DNA from: Mugil cephalus
Taxonomy: Eukaryota > Chordata > Actinopteri > Mugiliformes > Mugilidae
DNA: 64,000 bases
Reading direction: 5' to 3'
NCBI RefSeq assembly: GCF_022458985.1
Contig: NC_061773.1
Coordinates: 2,238,001-2,302,000, forward strand
Both the position numbers and the translations under genes were made by a program. Positions 25,929-54,311 of the stretch are shown in pieces (within the stretch, counting starts at the first letter, position 1; the number at the start of each line of letters is the position of its first letter). The notes under the pieces were generated by a model. The model was given only the letters and a program-made list of their open reading frames with translations. It was not told the origin of the DNA and made no database searches.

Positions 25929-26959
25929 ATGGACAACAACCAAGAGCCCAAAGACCCGGACCGGTCCGACCTGGTTTCTGAAGACGGCAAGAACATCAAA
26001 TCCGTCCTGTGTCAGCGCTGTGGTTCCAAGGTGCTGTGTCCCGGGATGGCTGTGTTTGCAGAGAAAGAGGTGCGGTGTTTTACTTTAATCTGTAGGGCGT
26101 GTAAATCAGCCAGTGTGTTTTATTATAGCTTTGTTTAATTGTAACTAAAAAGGCCAGTGCTCTTTACAGGATGATTAAACCAGTGGTACAATGCAGCCAG
26201 ATTACTCAGTTAATGCACGGAAGAACCAACCTGAAGCAGTTTTACATGTGTACGTCCACTCCAAAACAATTCACATGGTATATTATGTTCCCTTACATAG
26301 AAAAGATGTAATAAATGCCTTTTTGCACTTTAAGTTATTTATATTTTTGCTATATTTTATTATTGCTATTTAAGTTACCTCCTGAAATAATGCACTTTTG
26401 CCCTGAGCATCTTTTTTTAGTGTGCATTTAAAGGATAATGTATGTTCTGTTTAAAAACATGGAGGGACGCTGGTCAGTTGATTATGTCTGAAGTACTTAA
26501 TGCAGTCTCGATTCTAATAATATTGCAGATACAAACAGAAAAACTTGTTTTGTGGCCTTTAAGTGTAGAGCAGGAAAACTGTGTTCAACTGCATTCAACT
26601 TTAAAACTTTTGCAACTCTTGCATGTTTCCAAAATCCTCGTCTTGATCCTTAATTTATGTTCATCCACAAGTGTATTCGTATCATCTGAGGGCTTGTTTT
26701 GTCTCACCAGCTGTTCCTGCCCTCCATGCGGAAAAAGAGCGGCCTCAGCTCCACAGAGGGCTCAGTAGATGGCGACACCCTGACTGCACACTGGTTTGTG
26801 GATGACATGTTCACTTTTGAGAATGTGGGCTTCACTAACGATGTGGGGAGGATCAAGTATCTCATCTGCGCAGATTGCGAGATTGGACCAATCGGCTGGC
26901 ACTGTTTGGATGACAAGAAAAGTTTCTACATCGCTTTGGAAAGGGTGGACCATGCATAG
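25929..26959 (+). CDS. rabif: Rab-interacting factor (MSS4-type guanine-nucleotide-free Rab chaperone), 2 exons
   Basis: Exons 25929-26069 and 26711-26959 join in phase 0 to give 129 aa (human 123). The protein binds nucleotide-free exocytic Rab GTPases, releases GDP slowly and acts largely as a Rab chaperone in the cytosol. The Mss4 fold is supported by the two zinc-binding pairs C28/C31 (VLCQRCGS) and C100/C103 (ICADCEIG). The core FENVGFTNDVGRIKYLICAD and the signature GPIGWHCLDDK are nearly identical to human. The acidic N-terminus (first 20 residues) is variable and longer than in human. The start codon at 25929 is the first that opens the frame with human-like LVSEDGKN. An upstream ATG at 25831 is in another frame. 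There is one 641-bp intron with nothing remarkable in it. Polyadenylation signals follow closely. Confidence 0.96.
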
Positions 26960-29070
26960 TATGAATACATATGAGAGCCCACATGAACTTTAAAATAAAA
27001 TGTGTTTGCAGGCTATGCATTATTACAAGGATTTACTACCAGAGTCGACCCCGACTAAATCCCCCACACACTTACAGATACGGTTTCAGGTTCATTCTTC
27101 AAGATAACAGGATTGTGTCGCTTTGGCTCTTATCACACTGACAACAGAACAACAATCCTGTTCTAATAAAAATGTTTTTGGGAAGCTGATGTTGAATGGC
27201 ATCCTTGCAGCTGTGTCTTGAATCAAATTACTCAAGTTCCTTCATTTAGTATTTATTAACCCAGATGTCACTGTGTGTTTATGGGGTCTATTTCAACTTA
27301 ATCATTATTTCACTTATAAAAAGCAGGGACATTATTGCCAAATATACATACATTTCATGTATACAACTGTAGGTTTTGAAGTTCTGGTCAAAGGAATGAC
27401 AGAATTGAAAGAATGAAGGACATGTTTTGACATTTTTTTTAATTCATAGAAAGCTTTTTGTTAGATAATTGTTTGTTGAACCCCATCAAAGTTGTTCACT
27501 GTTTGGTAGAATTTGGACCAATTCAGGTCCCGATGGAACCCAAAAGATACATGAAGTCTACCGTCACTTTATTCACAATGAGCAATACTCAGTCAAACAC
27601 CTGACCTTCAGTGCTGGTATTAACTTGTCACTTGGTAATTGAATGTTTACAGTTACGAGTCAGATGCAAAATCCCAAGGACCAAATGACATAACTGTAGG
27701 TCAGATTCAGAATTACTTTATTCAGGTCATGTAAATAATAAGTTGCCACTGTAAAAGAGCCAAAATGGTCCGCCAGTCAAATGTGCAGGAAATTGAATGT
27801 TAAAATACCAATGGTACTGCGTGTACACATTTTGCACTTTCCAAATATTGACTAGAAATCTTGAAATGCATATACTATGATTTTGATTATAGTTCTCATA
27901 CATTTGTAAAATTACATTTAAACATCTCATTTCCTCTAAAAGTGTGTCATAAACTCGGAAATAATCAGCATTATTCACTGTGACCTGCACTTAATGCTTT
28001 GTCAAACTGCATGCAAGGGAGGCTGTTCTTTCAAGTGAGAAAAGGATTTTGTAAACCAAAATAGTTTTTGTGTTAACAATCTTAAGATGTAATTTTATTA
28101 TTATCCACTAGATGTCATCATTCCGTTCTTTCACGCAGACATTTTTTATGGCTGCCAGTGAATTTCCGATATGATGTGGTCCATTGTTACTTTGTATGCT
28201 GTGCACCTGTCAACCAACCAAAGGCGCTGCTGCCCGCACCCAGAAATCTGAACCCCACCACATCAGTGGCAGTGGTGGTTGTTATCTGCATATGCTGTGA
28301 GATGATGGGGACCCTGTTTGAGGTTCCCTTTGAATGTGTGGGGTTTTGGGGATGTGCACAAAATACTATGAAAGGAAGATTTCGATAATACATGTGAAAT
28401 TACAGTAGTTGTGTTTAGCATTTTTTACAAATTAAGTTTGCTTCACTGGCTAAAAGTTATGTGTAATTATGGAATCACAAGGGCAGATATGGTGACATGC
28501 ACCTGCCATGGGAAGACTATATGTAATGTATAAGAGCAAACTCACAAAATATGCAACAATTTATTACATACATAAGAGTCACCACCACAAACTTACAGTT
28601 TGGAGTGAAATTGGCACAGTTCATTTTTCAGTTAACAGAAAAGGACACCTGTCCAGAATACGCCAACGGGGAATTCAAACGAAACAGAGAACAGGGTCAT
28701 TCAAATCAGAGTTCCTCCCTCTGAGTGAGGATATAATTATTTATAATTAACTCATGCATTCAGTATTTTAAAGCAGTTACTCAGTTAAAACTTAAATGTG
28801 ACTGATAGAGTTATGTTGCCAACTATTTAAAAATAGATAGTGAGTCATGCTAACATTTTATATAAATAAAAATAGTATGTCAATTTTGCCATAAAGTTTA
28901 GCATTTGTGGAACACAATACGGGCCCTAAAATGTCACGCTTTATAAAATATAACATATTATATTATTATTGTTTCCTTGTTTAAATTGGTTAATGTTGGT
29001 GTCTAGCAAACGGCGCCATTAAAATGTGTATAATAATAAAAACATAAGCAGCTGAACTATCGACATATGA
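26960..29070. other. rabif-kdm5b intergenic DNA
   Basis: No gene is recognised. A weak reverse LINE-tail-like motif (AGAATTACTTTATTCAG) is at about 27712. The rest is AT-rich unique-looking sequence with short random open frames on both strands. Confidence 0.5.
26994..27170 (+). terminator. rabif: Candidate rabif polyadenylation signals
   Basis: AATAAA occurs at 26994-26999 and again at 27165-27170, 35 and 206 bp after the stop codon. Confidence 0.55.
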
Positions 29071-29080
29071 CTCCTCTCCA

Positions 29081-29215
29081 CCAATCAACGAGCTCCTCTA
29101 GACCATTTAAAAACGAAGTGCCGGTCAGCGCGCAAAGATCTAGTGGGTGTGTTCGATTAGAAAAAACGCCAGGTGCCGTCTGTAACGTCTATTCTTCGGA
29201 CTTAGTCGGGCGGGG
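29081..29215 (+). promoter_or_regulatory. kdm5b: Probable kdm5b promoter elements
   Basis: CCAAT at 29081, a TTTAAAA at about 29106 and a GC box (GGGCGGGG) at 29208-29215 lie together about 0.65-0.8 kb before the kdm5b start codon. No start site can be seen, so the assignment is by position and motif only. Confidence 0.4.
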
Positions 29216-29862
29216 TGAGGAGTAGTCATCTCATCTCATCCCTCAATTGTAAAACGACTGGACTCCGTTCAGCGTCGGGCCTGAAGGTGTGATAATCAAA
29301 CGTTTCCAACAGTGGGGGCAATCATCTGTGAACGCACTGAGTAACCAATAATCAATAAAAGCCCAAACTATGCGTCCGCACTGTGTTAACTGTGTGAACA
29401 AACTCACCTACCACTTTAGGTTCTGACTACACTGAATCAGAAAATACATTTAAGCCGTTAATCTATTTTATCGCGGCAAAATCATTCTGATAGGCACACG
29501 CAACAATGACTAAATATTATTTTTTATTTTTTAAATAAAATATAACTTAGCATGGAGTCAATCCTGACAACAAAAATAGCAATTAGTGTTTGTGTTTGTG
29601 TGAGCTACAGATACAGATTGATGTGGAAATGAGCCACATATATATGAGTGTAGCCTCAAATAATTCCTGGGTGTCTACTTTTTGAAGCGGAGGCGCACAG
29701 TCAGTAGCTGTCACCAGCTCGTCTCCAACTAGATAATTCGTCTTTGAGTTCAATGAGTGGAGAGTGGACATGAACTGAAAGGCCGAAATTCATAACAAGC
29801 AAACTCGGCGTGAGGGAGCTCTTTCTGAAATATTTCAGTCGGGGTCATAAGAAGATGCAACA

Positions 29863-44870
<15,008 letters not shown>

Positions 44871-45821
44871 AGACCAAAAAAGTGATGTTGAAGGAGCAGC
44901 AGCAAGCCGCAGCACTTAAGTGCACACCTGAACTCTGTGTGTCCTGTGGCTTCTCCCTTTACCTTCTGGCTTGGCCTCAGTGAACATGGTGCTACTTCCT
45001 TTGTTTCCCAGAGTTACTAAAGACTTCTGTCGCTGTTTTTGTCACACGACTGGTTTTTCAGCCAATCAACTAATCCTTTCTCAAACTTTCCAAGACTTGA
45101 TGCAGGTGTGGTAAAATGTCTCAAGAACCATCAGCGCAGGGATTTTTCAACCAAAAAAATGTCAGTTTGACATTTTAAAACTGTTTTCTTTTTTTCTTTT
45201 TTTTTTTTTTTGCTTTTACGTGCATCTGAACAATGTGAAACTTACCTTTCTCTTGTAGAGTAAATATTATTTATCTAAGCAATAGCTGAACAGATTAATT
45301 GAGGTTCAGTTTTCAGTTGAGCTATATTTGTGCGTAGAAATACTTTGATAAAATGCCTTCCTGAAGCAAAACCCCTGAAGAATTCACTTTACGAATCCTA
45401 TGATAATACACGGTTCAATTCAAGTTTGCGTGCTCCTCAAAACAGAAATGGATCAGTGATCCAACCTGTGCAAAGTTTGCACCTGATAATTTACCTGTAT
45501 CCCTTAACAAAACTCCGACTTCAATGTCAAGTCAGGTTTCCCTTTTGCGCTGTCTGTGGAGAAAAATCCTGGATCCCTCTTTCCTGGCGTTGGAGACTCG
45601 ATAATGTTCACAAGTATGGATGAACTGTCCGACATCAAAGGAATGTACATTTTGTTTTAGGGTGAATTTTCCCTTTATGGTTGAGGATGAAAATATTGTG
45701 TTGGACTTAGATTTAACACAGACTGTGTGATTTATTTGCCACGGGTATCTGACCTTTTTCCTGCTCCTTTGGGTATAATAATTATAATAATATAATTCAT
45801 ATGTTGAGGTTTGCATTATAA

Positions 45822-45974
45822 AATAAAATGTTTGTTCCCATATGTCTAGACTGATTTTATACCATCTGTTTGCAGAAGGTTTTTGGTGAGTTGATTTTGG
45901 TTTCATGATTTGGAAGAGGAAAATATTTTACATAGCTGTTGGTATTATGCAATATACCAAAACAAAAAAATAAA
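45822..45974 (+). terminator. kdm5b: Candidate kdm5b polyadenylation signals
   Basis: AATAAA at 45822-45827 and 45969-45974, about 1 kb after the stop codon. Confidence 0.45.
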
Positions 45975-46659
45975 AACTTAAGCTGATGATTTCAACACTG
46001 GACATAATGCAAATACAGTAGGACATAACTGAGTGCTGCAACAAAAATTCTACATAGTTCAAAGACATTTAATGAACACGTTTAAAGTGTGGTTCACTTC
46101 TGTAGGAAGGTAATTATTCTCTTTCAGCAACACAAATAGCAGCAGCAGCACATGTCTACTGTGCTTTAATGTTTTCACTTAAACAGATTGTAATGAAACA
46201 AACTGATGTATTCAAATGAATCCTCAAACGGTAACCTCATGAATACACAAACTAAGGTTTCACATCCTGAGCAGATGCATCTTCATTTTGGCACCTTTTC
46301 CATTTGTTATAACCTAAAAGATCATTTGTATTCGACACCTGCTGCAGAAAGATATGAACCGTTACTGTATGTTGTTTCACAATAGTGCACTTGAAGGATT
46401 TCTGTTTTATGCTTTTATGATGATTATTGGTTTCTGTTGGATGAGGAGAGTCCGCTTTAAATCCAGTCTTTTAGCTGCACCTACTGTAGTTTAAATGAAT
46501 GCAGTCTAGTCCAACAGTGCTGCCGTAAATCCTGTCTTTGTGGAGGATTATATTTGTGTTGAAATAGGAGCTATTGGAAATGTATCGATTATACTGTATA
46601 ATCACCATGGTGGCTGCAAGATGTGCTGAGTACAGCAGAATCCAAACACTGCAATATTA

Positions 46660-46925
46660 GACACTTATCAGGCATAACGTTATGATGACCTACCTTGTGC
46701 AGGTTCTAATCATTAGAGATTAGAGAATGAACATGGGTCTACTAAGGGTATCCTGTGGTGTCTGGTAGCAGAATGTTGTTAGTGGGGGTCTTTGGTTCCT
46801 ATGAGTTGAGGGGAGGTTCCTCTGTGGATCATCTCACAGATACTTGATCAGTTTAAGATCTAGTTAATTTGGAGGCCAGGTCAACACATTGTGCTGTTCT
46901 TCATGTTTTTTTGAGTTATTCCTAA
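46660..46925 (-). mobile_element. Tc1-like non-autonomous element, partial copy
   Basis: It starts ACACTTATCAGGCATAACGT and continues in the order seen at the right end of the 21716 copy, read in reverse (GGTCTTTGGTTCCTATGAG, then GGAGGCCAGGTCAACAC). The other end is missing. It lies between kdm5b and nelfcd. Confidence 0.75.
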
Positions 46926-47085
46926 ACTCTAAACTCTTTGCTCAAACTGTTGTTTTTGTTTGAATTAAAGACTGAACCACTTGAATTTATCAGACTAAAG
47001 AAATTAAAAATGATAGTTCTCAGGCGTTTAAACCTGACAGTTTGAACTCGGGTAATAATAAATCCCACGAGCCTTTGAGTCTTGG

Positions 47086-47271
47086 GGGCGTGGCCTGCAG
47101 CCATTTTCCTCCTGTTGTTGTTAGCCTGGCTGCTAGCTTAATAAGCTAGCTGTCTCCACCTGCATCTTTGGCCGCCAAGCATAATTAGCTATATAAACAA
47201 GGCACGGCAACGTTTCAAATTTACCGCTGGGTTCTTGCGGGTAGTTCGGAGTCACCTGTTTTCCCGTCGAC
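47086..47271 (+). promoter_or_regulatory. nelfcd: Probable nelfcd promoter and 5' UTR
   Basis: A GC/KLF-type GGGGGCGTGG (47086) and a YY1-like GCCATTTT (about 47098) are followed by an odd-centred perfect palindrome at 47132-47150 (GCTAGCTTA, A, TAAGCTAGC). The coding start is at 47272. The layout resembles a TATA-less housekeeping promoter. The transcription start is not visible. Confidence 0.45.
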
Positions 47272-47598
47272 ATGGACGAGGAATATTACAGCGGTGCCGG
47301 AGACTGGGAAGGCACGGACGGGAACACGGTGAGAGAACGACTTGTTGCTGTTAGCGAGCTAGGCTAGGCAGCCATTGATGTATTGTGACAAGAACACATT
47401 TACGTTTAAATAAGAGCTGAAGTACGGAAACGAGTGTCATTAGTGCCCTCTTTATTATACATTCCCGCTAGTTTAGCTGTGCCGTTGGCCAGCTGCAGGC
47501 TAGCTAAAGATATGGAGTCAAAGTTAATTTACCCACGGGTTCTTGCTCTTTCATTCAATTAGTGTTTAACTTGATTTTGATCAGCTTAAAACCACAAG

Positions 47599-47654
<56 letters not shown>

Positions 47655-50600
47655 GATTTAATGCAACTGTGCACAAAAAGACGAATGACTCCATACTGGG
47701 TGGATGACACACACGCAAAAACAGGCTGTCTTTAAGCTGTCCTCTTTACTTAAGGTTGGCTCCACATTTTATTAGATTGAGGAGATAAAACGAGGAGTAG
47801 TCACATGGAGCTGCTATCAGCTGGAGAAGAGATGAAGACGTGGTCAGCTCTCATTTAGTGGCTTCATATCTGGCTGCTACATCATGCTTCATCTCTGGAG
47901 TATGATCTACACTCACTAGAGAAACAAACACAGTTTTTGTGCATTTATGTTGAACACACCTGAAGGATCACCAACATCCTCTGGAAAATTGCTCCATCTC
48001 AAGGAAGAACTTATTTACCATTTCTTTCTGTTTAATACACATGTATTGCAAGTATTGTACTTATTTATCAAGTCATTCTGTGCAACATTTCTTTTCTCAA
48101 GAGCAAATGTTTTAGTAGCTTCAGTGTAAATGTTCATGTCCGTATTGTTAATTCAACCTGTACGACTTGTTTCTTGAAGCCTTGTTTCTGCTCTCTTACT
48201 TGACTCTACATACTAAACTGAGTTTGTTCCTCTTGCAAATGTTCCCTGTTCCTTCGTATATTCTCTTTTACTTTTCCAATTCTATTTTTATCAAACCTGT
48301 ATTGTCTCCTGTTCTCAAAAGTCACCTGTATGAACATGTCTTTCAGGAGGACGGTTATGTTGAAGGAGAAAACGACGGGAAAATCCAGGAAGACTGTCTG
48401 AAGAAATTCTCCAGTAGGGATTACATCATGGAGCCCGCCATCTTCAACACACTCAAAACGTGAGTATCCTCAAGTATTTTAAAGTCCTGCACTAACACAT
48501 CCTATTCCATTTTTTCTGCACACAAAAACTTAATGGCCGCGGAGTGTGGTGCTATTAAGCTGTAGTGTTTTTATTTTTTTTTTTTACCGATGAGAGAACA
48601 CTTGAATCATAAAGGTAACGTGGTGATGACATTGTCTTGTTGCAGGTATTTCCAAGCAGGCGGCTCTCCAGAACACGTCATCCAGCTTCTCTCTGAAAAC
48701 TACTCTGCTGTGGCTCAGACCGTTAATCTGCTGGCTGAGTGGCTCATCCAGATGGGTAGGCACATTAATGAACTACTACTCATAGTTTTTCCAGTGGTGT
48801 GTGCCTTGTTGAAGGTATTTCAATAACCTGTAATGTTGTAATTCTCCTGCAGGTGTGGAGCCAGCGCAGGTCCAAGAGCGAGTAGAAAATCACCTCAAGA
48901 GTCTCCTGATAAAACACTTCGACCCCCAGAAAGCCGACTCCATCTTCACTGTTGAGGGAGAGGTGAGATGTCTGAACACTGGATAAACACGAGTTCAGAG
49001 TTAGTGTCGGGTCAGTGAAGAGTTTATGAACCAATTCCCTCTCCTGTGTTTTCAGACTCCAGCTTGGCTCGAGCAGATGATAGCGCACACAACGTGGAGA
49101 GACCTCTTCTATAAGCTGGCAGAGGCTCACCCCGACTGCCTGATGCTCAACTTTACTGTAAAGGTAATAGTAGAGGCAGTAGTGGTAGCTATATGTTGTC
49201 AGGATATCAGGTTTTCACTTCATGATTATTGTGGACAAAAAATGTCACAATAACAATATTATCACAATGTCAACAAAAATGTAAATAATAACTGCTTAAA
49301 CACTCAAAATGATAGTTGAAAGGAAGAAAATGGGGGCAGATGTAAAACACGCACTGTTCTAGTGGCACTGGATCATTTCCACCTGGGCTGCCCAAATTCT
49401 TCCCAGTGGAAATGTTAATTTTGCAGCACCCTAAGTTAAATTTGGGTATATATAGCATGCATGTGCAAAATAAACACAATCACTAATTCATTTTGAAAAA
49501 TGAATGACACTGGTTATTGTGCTTCATATTTACATTCAAAAAATGACTGAACATATATCTGGCTTCCTTAAATAAGAAAAATAATTGAAGCACTGTGAAA
49601 TATTTGAAAACAGAATGTTTTATTACTAGGCCTTGGACATATGTCATCAAATACAAAGACATTTAGTGCAATGGACAAAATAACATGAGACAAAACATGT
49701 CCCAAATAAAATCAGTACGTACTTACTAGTGTAATAAACAGGACACAGCATGTCCCCATTAATCATACAGAGTTCAATCATACCTTGGTAAAAAGAGAAT
49801 CGTTTTCCCAACTATTTTTGAATTTTCGTGTGTGTGTGTGTCACTACTTAACCTAACCTAACACACTCCAGCTGCATCCTCTCACTTGCTGCTGGTCTTC
49901 TTCACCTCACAGGATTTGAGCTGGCAGGAGCTCAACAGCGCCACCCTACCATCAATGTATCAGTGTTATTTGGTCAGGAGTGGAAGTGCGCAAAGAAATG
50001 GTATTTAAATGAGAGCGAGTGTAGATTTCGAGTGCTGACGGTGGGTAAAAAAATTATACAGTGGACAAGGGGCAGGTCAAATATAATTGGTCGTGGGCCA
50101 AACCCCAAAATGGGCAGCCAAGATTTACATAATATTATCACATGCACATTTTCTAATATATTGAATTTCATTGTATTTAATAATACCACAATAATTGGTG
50201 TGTGTGTATATGTATATGTGTGTGTCTATATATATTATTGCTACTATACGATTGATATGTAGGTAGCTAGAACCTCTTTTCAGTTTTTGTTTGTGTGTTT
50301 TGTGTCCAGCTCATTTCAGACGCAGGTTATCAGGGAGAGATCACCAGTGTGTCGACAGCTTGTCAGCAGCTTGAAGTTTTCTCCCGTGTGTTGAGGACGT
50401 CTTTGGCCACATTGCTGGACGGAGGAGAAGAAAATCTGGAGAAGAACTTGCCAGAATTTGCTGTGAGACTCTTAGTTCTGTCAAGTATTGGGTTGTTTTC
50501 AGTTACTTTTAGAAACCTACTTCTGTTGTTTTACAGTATTTTACAGTAACATGACTGTCATTCTGTCCTCCTGCTACAGAAGATGGTGTGTCACGGCGAA

Positions 50601-53600
50601 CACACCTACCTCTTTGCCCAGGCCATGATGTCCATCCTCTCTCAGGAGGAACAGGGAGGCTCAGCTGTTCGTAGGATTGGCCAGGAGGTGCAGAAGTCTG
50701 CACATGAGAGGTAGTGCAGCTTGATCAGTTCTCTTTAGTGTCATCTCATCTCAAAACGTATTTGACTCCCTTACACTATATCTGGATCATTATCAACAGA
50801 AATGCAGATGTTTATGAGATGTGGTAAAACCTGCAGAGAATAAATGAAAATGCACTGCTTGTGTTGTGTGTAGATAACTGATCTGTGGTTGTGGTTTATA
50901 CCACAGAGGTCATGATGCCAGTCAGATAACCCTGGCCCTCGGCACCGCAGCAGCCTACCCACGAGCCTGCCAGGCGCTGGGTGCCATGTTGTCCAAAGGA
51001 GCCCTGAATCCAGCTGATATAACGGTTCTGTTCAAGATGTTCAGCAGCATGGACCCCCCTCCTGTCGAGCTGGTGAGGACACAACTTCTCCCAGCTCGTT
51101 TAGATCCACTGCCTTCTTCATAATGTGCTGTCAACTGAAATATTTTTCTCTTTCTGCAGATCAGAGTGCCGGCCTTTTTAGACCTGTTCATGCAGTCACT
51201 TTTTAAACCGGGATCAAAGATCAACCAAGACCATAAACACAAATACATCCACATCCTGGCCTATGCTGCCAGTGTGGTGGAGACATGGAAGAAGGTGCAG
51301 AAAATAAAGATACTGTTGCTTTACTCACTTAAAATGATATGATTTGATATGTGGTCATTTATAACTTACGCTTTGTCTTTATTTATGCATTTTTTATGTT
51401 TATGTCCTCTTCCCCCTTAACTGCTGCTTCCTAAACATCTTTGACTTTTGTTTTTATGTGATTCTAGAACAAGCGAGTAAACATCAATAAAGATGAGCTG
51501 AAGTCGACTTCAAAGGCCATCGAGACTGTGCACAACCTGTGCTGCAATGAGAACAAAGGAGCTACCGAGCTGGTGGCTGAACTCGGCACTTTGTATCAGT
51601 GTATCCGGTGAGTGAACCACTTACACCTGTAAAACTAATGTCCGTATTAAACTGAAAACCTTTGGCCAAACAAATGAGTGAAATGGATCAGCATGTTGAT
51701 GCATATTAAACCAAATAAAAAGGTGAGTGTAGTAAAGCAAAGTGTCAGGGTGAGTATGTGCCTGCTGACTTCATGATTGTGTGTTCAGGTTTCCAGTGGT
51801 TGCTATGGGAGTTTTGAAGTGGGTGGACTGGACGGTGTCTGAGCCGCGGTACTTCCAGCTCCAGACAGACCACACCCCGGTCCATTTAGCTCTACTGGAT
51901 GAGGTACAGCATCACAGTCAGATACAAGTTTCATATTCACCCCATGCTGAGATAGCAAGAAATGTCTAACGTGATATTCTGTCCCCAGATCTGTACGTGT
52001 CACCAGCTGCTGCACCCGCAGGTCCTCCAGCTGCTCATTAAGCTCTTTGAGACAGAGCACTCTCAGCTGGACGTCATGGAGCAGGTCTGAATTCTCTTTT
52101 CAACACACCTCTGTGTGTTGCTAGTGTGCCTCAGGGTTGAATAAAGGGCTGAGGTGATTATTGTTTCTTTTATTTAAAATGTGTCATTGAATTGTTGTGT
52201 TGGCTTCATTTCCTCTTCAGTTGGAGTTGAAGAAGACGCTACTTGACCGAATGGTTCACCTGCTGAGCCGTGGCTACGTGCTGCCTGTCGTTGGTTACAT
52301 CAGGAAATGTCTGGAGAAACTCAACACAGACATCTCCCTCATTAGATACTTTGTCACCGAGGTAACATCTGCTTTAGAATTTGATCAGTGCTTACGAGAT
52401 TTAGATGTATAACATGACACACTTCATTTTCCATTACATTCTAGACTCGTGCTGGTTTTTGAGCCTATTTTCCCTGAATGCACCAGAGAATCTGTCGGAC
52501 CTCACTCAGTCAAGAGTTTTGGTGGAAGTTATTTGGTAATGAGAGGTTTATAGAGACGCTCTTAAACCTTTTGCTGATCCAACGTCCCAATTAATATCGA
52601 ACAAGTTTGATGATGATTGTGTCAGTACAGGCAATAGTAAACTATGACTATGAAAACTATGAAGAATTACTTATTGTTTTGCATCTTGTTTAGGTTTGTT
52701 TGGGAGGTCTGGTTCGGTCTCTGATCTGGCACAATAATCAAATATCCTCTCATGTACTGTTATTTATTTAAAGAGAATAATATCTGTTCAGTTTCTTCCA
52801 CATCAAGTGTTTGATGCAAACTACACTTGGAGTCTGAGCCCAGCTTTTCTTAGACTGAACTTAATTTTGAGCTTTCATCTTTGACCAAACTCTAAAACAC
52901 TGGTTCTGAGATTTTTTCTTTCGCAAATTTCAAAAAATGCAGTGAAACGATAATCAACTCGATCTGCAGCAATACATTCGGACTAACTGTTCAGTTTCAC
53001 TGCTTTGTTTTTGCCTCAATGCTCTCGTTTGGTTGTTTGTTTACCTACTGTAAACCACCTGTTAAAATGCAGTATATAGCATCTTGAGAGCCAGGTACTT
53101 ACCTGAGGTACTGGTCGGGGTTTAAGATAACCTGTGGAGGTTTATTAGACATGACTGCTGGATGTGTTTGAGATCTAAGCTTCAGAAGCCACATCGTTTG
53201 GAGGCCTGACCTGCTTTAAATACACTCAGCCTTTTCAAACAAAGCTCAGCATGAAATGTTTCTCTTAAAGGTCCTGGATGTGATCGCGCCACCCTACACG
53301 TCGGACTTTGTTCAGCTCTTCTTGCCCATCCTTGAGAACGACAGCATCGCGGGAACAATCCGCACAGAGGGAGAGCATGACCCTGTTGCCGAGTTCATTG
53401 GTAAGTGACGTGCTAACATTTGGAGTCTATTTATGCTGCATCTGTAGACTAAAAGCAAATTATACTCGGATGAACTCATTCCACGAACGCACAATACATA
53501 AGAGCTTTGCAAGTTAAAGAAAGCAAGTTGTTTTCACACAGACATTGTCTGAGTGAAATAATGTAGTTGTGGTAACTTTTGTAATCTCCATCCCTTCATC

Positions 53601-53673
53601 CTTCTGAAGCACTAACATGTGGGTGTTTGCTTCTCCAGCTCACTGCAAGTCAAATTTCATCATGATTAACTGA
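47272..53673 (+). CDS. nelfcd: Negative elongation factor C/D (NELF-C/D, TH1-like), 15 exons
   Basis: Exons: 47272-47328, 48347-48459, 48646-48755, 48853-48962, 49056-49163, 50310-50462, 50580-50710, 50907-51072, 51160-51294, 51468-51607, 51789-51903, 51989-52084, 52221-52361, 53271-53400, 53639-53673. They give 1740 nt and 579 aa, all phases consistent. The product is a core subunit of NELF, which with DSIF holds RNA polymerase II in promoter-proximal pause; NELF-C/D bridges NELF-A and NELF-B in the nucleus. The protein is all-helical TH1 family. After a short acidic, variable N-terminus ([12 protein letters not shown]), it is almost collinear with human from [16 protein letters not shown] to the end, ending CKSNFIMIN. 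Of the two human start forms it matches the shorter one, starting MDEDYY. Intron 1 (47329-48346) has a (GATA)n tract. Intron 5 (49164-50309, 1.1 kb) has only AT-rich and TG-repeat DNA. The 3' end converges on ctsz. Confidence 0.97.
47600..47654 (+). repeat. (GATA)n microsatellite
   Basis: About 13 perfect GATA units in nelfcd intron 1. Confidence 0.97.
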
Positions 53674-53970
53674 CGTGGAGACGACACAGAAAACATTCTT
53701 GTGGGAGACTGTGCAAAGAGACAGGAGATACGTTAAGAACCAAAGGCTCTATACTGGACACTGAAGCACACAACTTTGAGACGGACTTTAAAGTTTGAAT
53801 GAGTGAGTGGAGATGAGTTTGGGTTGAGGCTGCAAATTGGACAAATGTCACAGAAAGTAATAAGACAGACAGGTCAATGGAGGAGCCTCTGAAGATGCAG
53901 CTAAATGTTTTTTTTTTTTTCACTTGTAAATTTGATTTTCTATATTTTATGTAGGTTTGAGCTGTTTTAA

Positions 53971-53976
53971 AATAAA
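53971..53976 (+). terminator. nelfcd: Candidate nelfcd polyadenylation signal
   Basis: AATAAA, 297 bp after the stop codon, followed by T/G-rich sequence (GTCAGTTGTTTGGTT) about 25 bp downstream. Confidence 0.65.
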
Positions 53977-54181
53977 AACCTGAATGTATGATCGTAACAT
54001 GTCAGTTGTTTGGTTGCATTTGTATTTTTTCTCAGTTAAAAAAATAAACTCCTCAATAGTCTCAATTTACATGGGAGACACCCTGTAGTAAAAGTAGTTC
54101 TCTGACAGGACAGGTTCAGGACAGACAAGGTGTCTTTGTGTGATCAATCCTCAAAGGACAGAAGTTGTGCGAAGTATTGTG

Positions 54182-54311
54182 TTTATTGGCACAGACGGCA
54201 ACAAAGCAAATATTCTGATTAGTACTAAAATTAATCAGTGTGAAAAACAAACAGGACTTTTTTATTAATCTCTACTGGAAATCAAGTGCATATAAGGCAC
54301 ATTGTTTTATT
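54182..54311 (-). terminator. ctsz: Candidate ctsz polyadenylation signals
   Basis: Three minus-strand AATAAA hexamers (plus-strand TTTATT at 54182-54187, 54261-54266 and 54306-54311) lie about 490-620 bp after the ctsz stop. I cannot choose between them. Confidence 0.5.

Larger units (their letters stand above)
44871..47080. other. kdm5b 3' UTR and kdm5b-nelfcd intergenic DNA
   Basis: No gene recognised. It contains a long poly-T run at about 45188-45212, AATAAA signals at 45822-45827 and 45969-45974 that could end kdm5b, and a Tc1-like remnant at 46660. This interval is where the human 1q32-type gene block meets the 20q13-type block. Confidence 0.6.

Noticed and set aside
25831-26088. Upstream open frame starting at 25831 as the rabif start
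   Set aside because: Different frame from the MSS4-like protein and ends inside exon 1.
29583-29771. Short minus-strand frame upstream of kdm5b as an antisense gene
   Set aside because: No similarity, no promoter or splice evidence.
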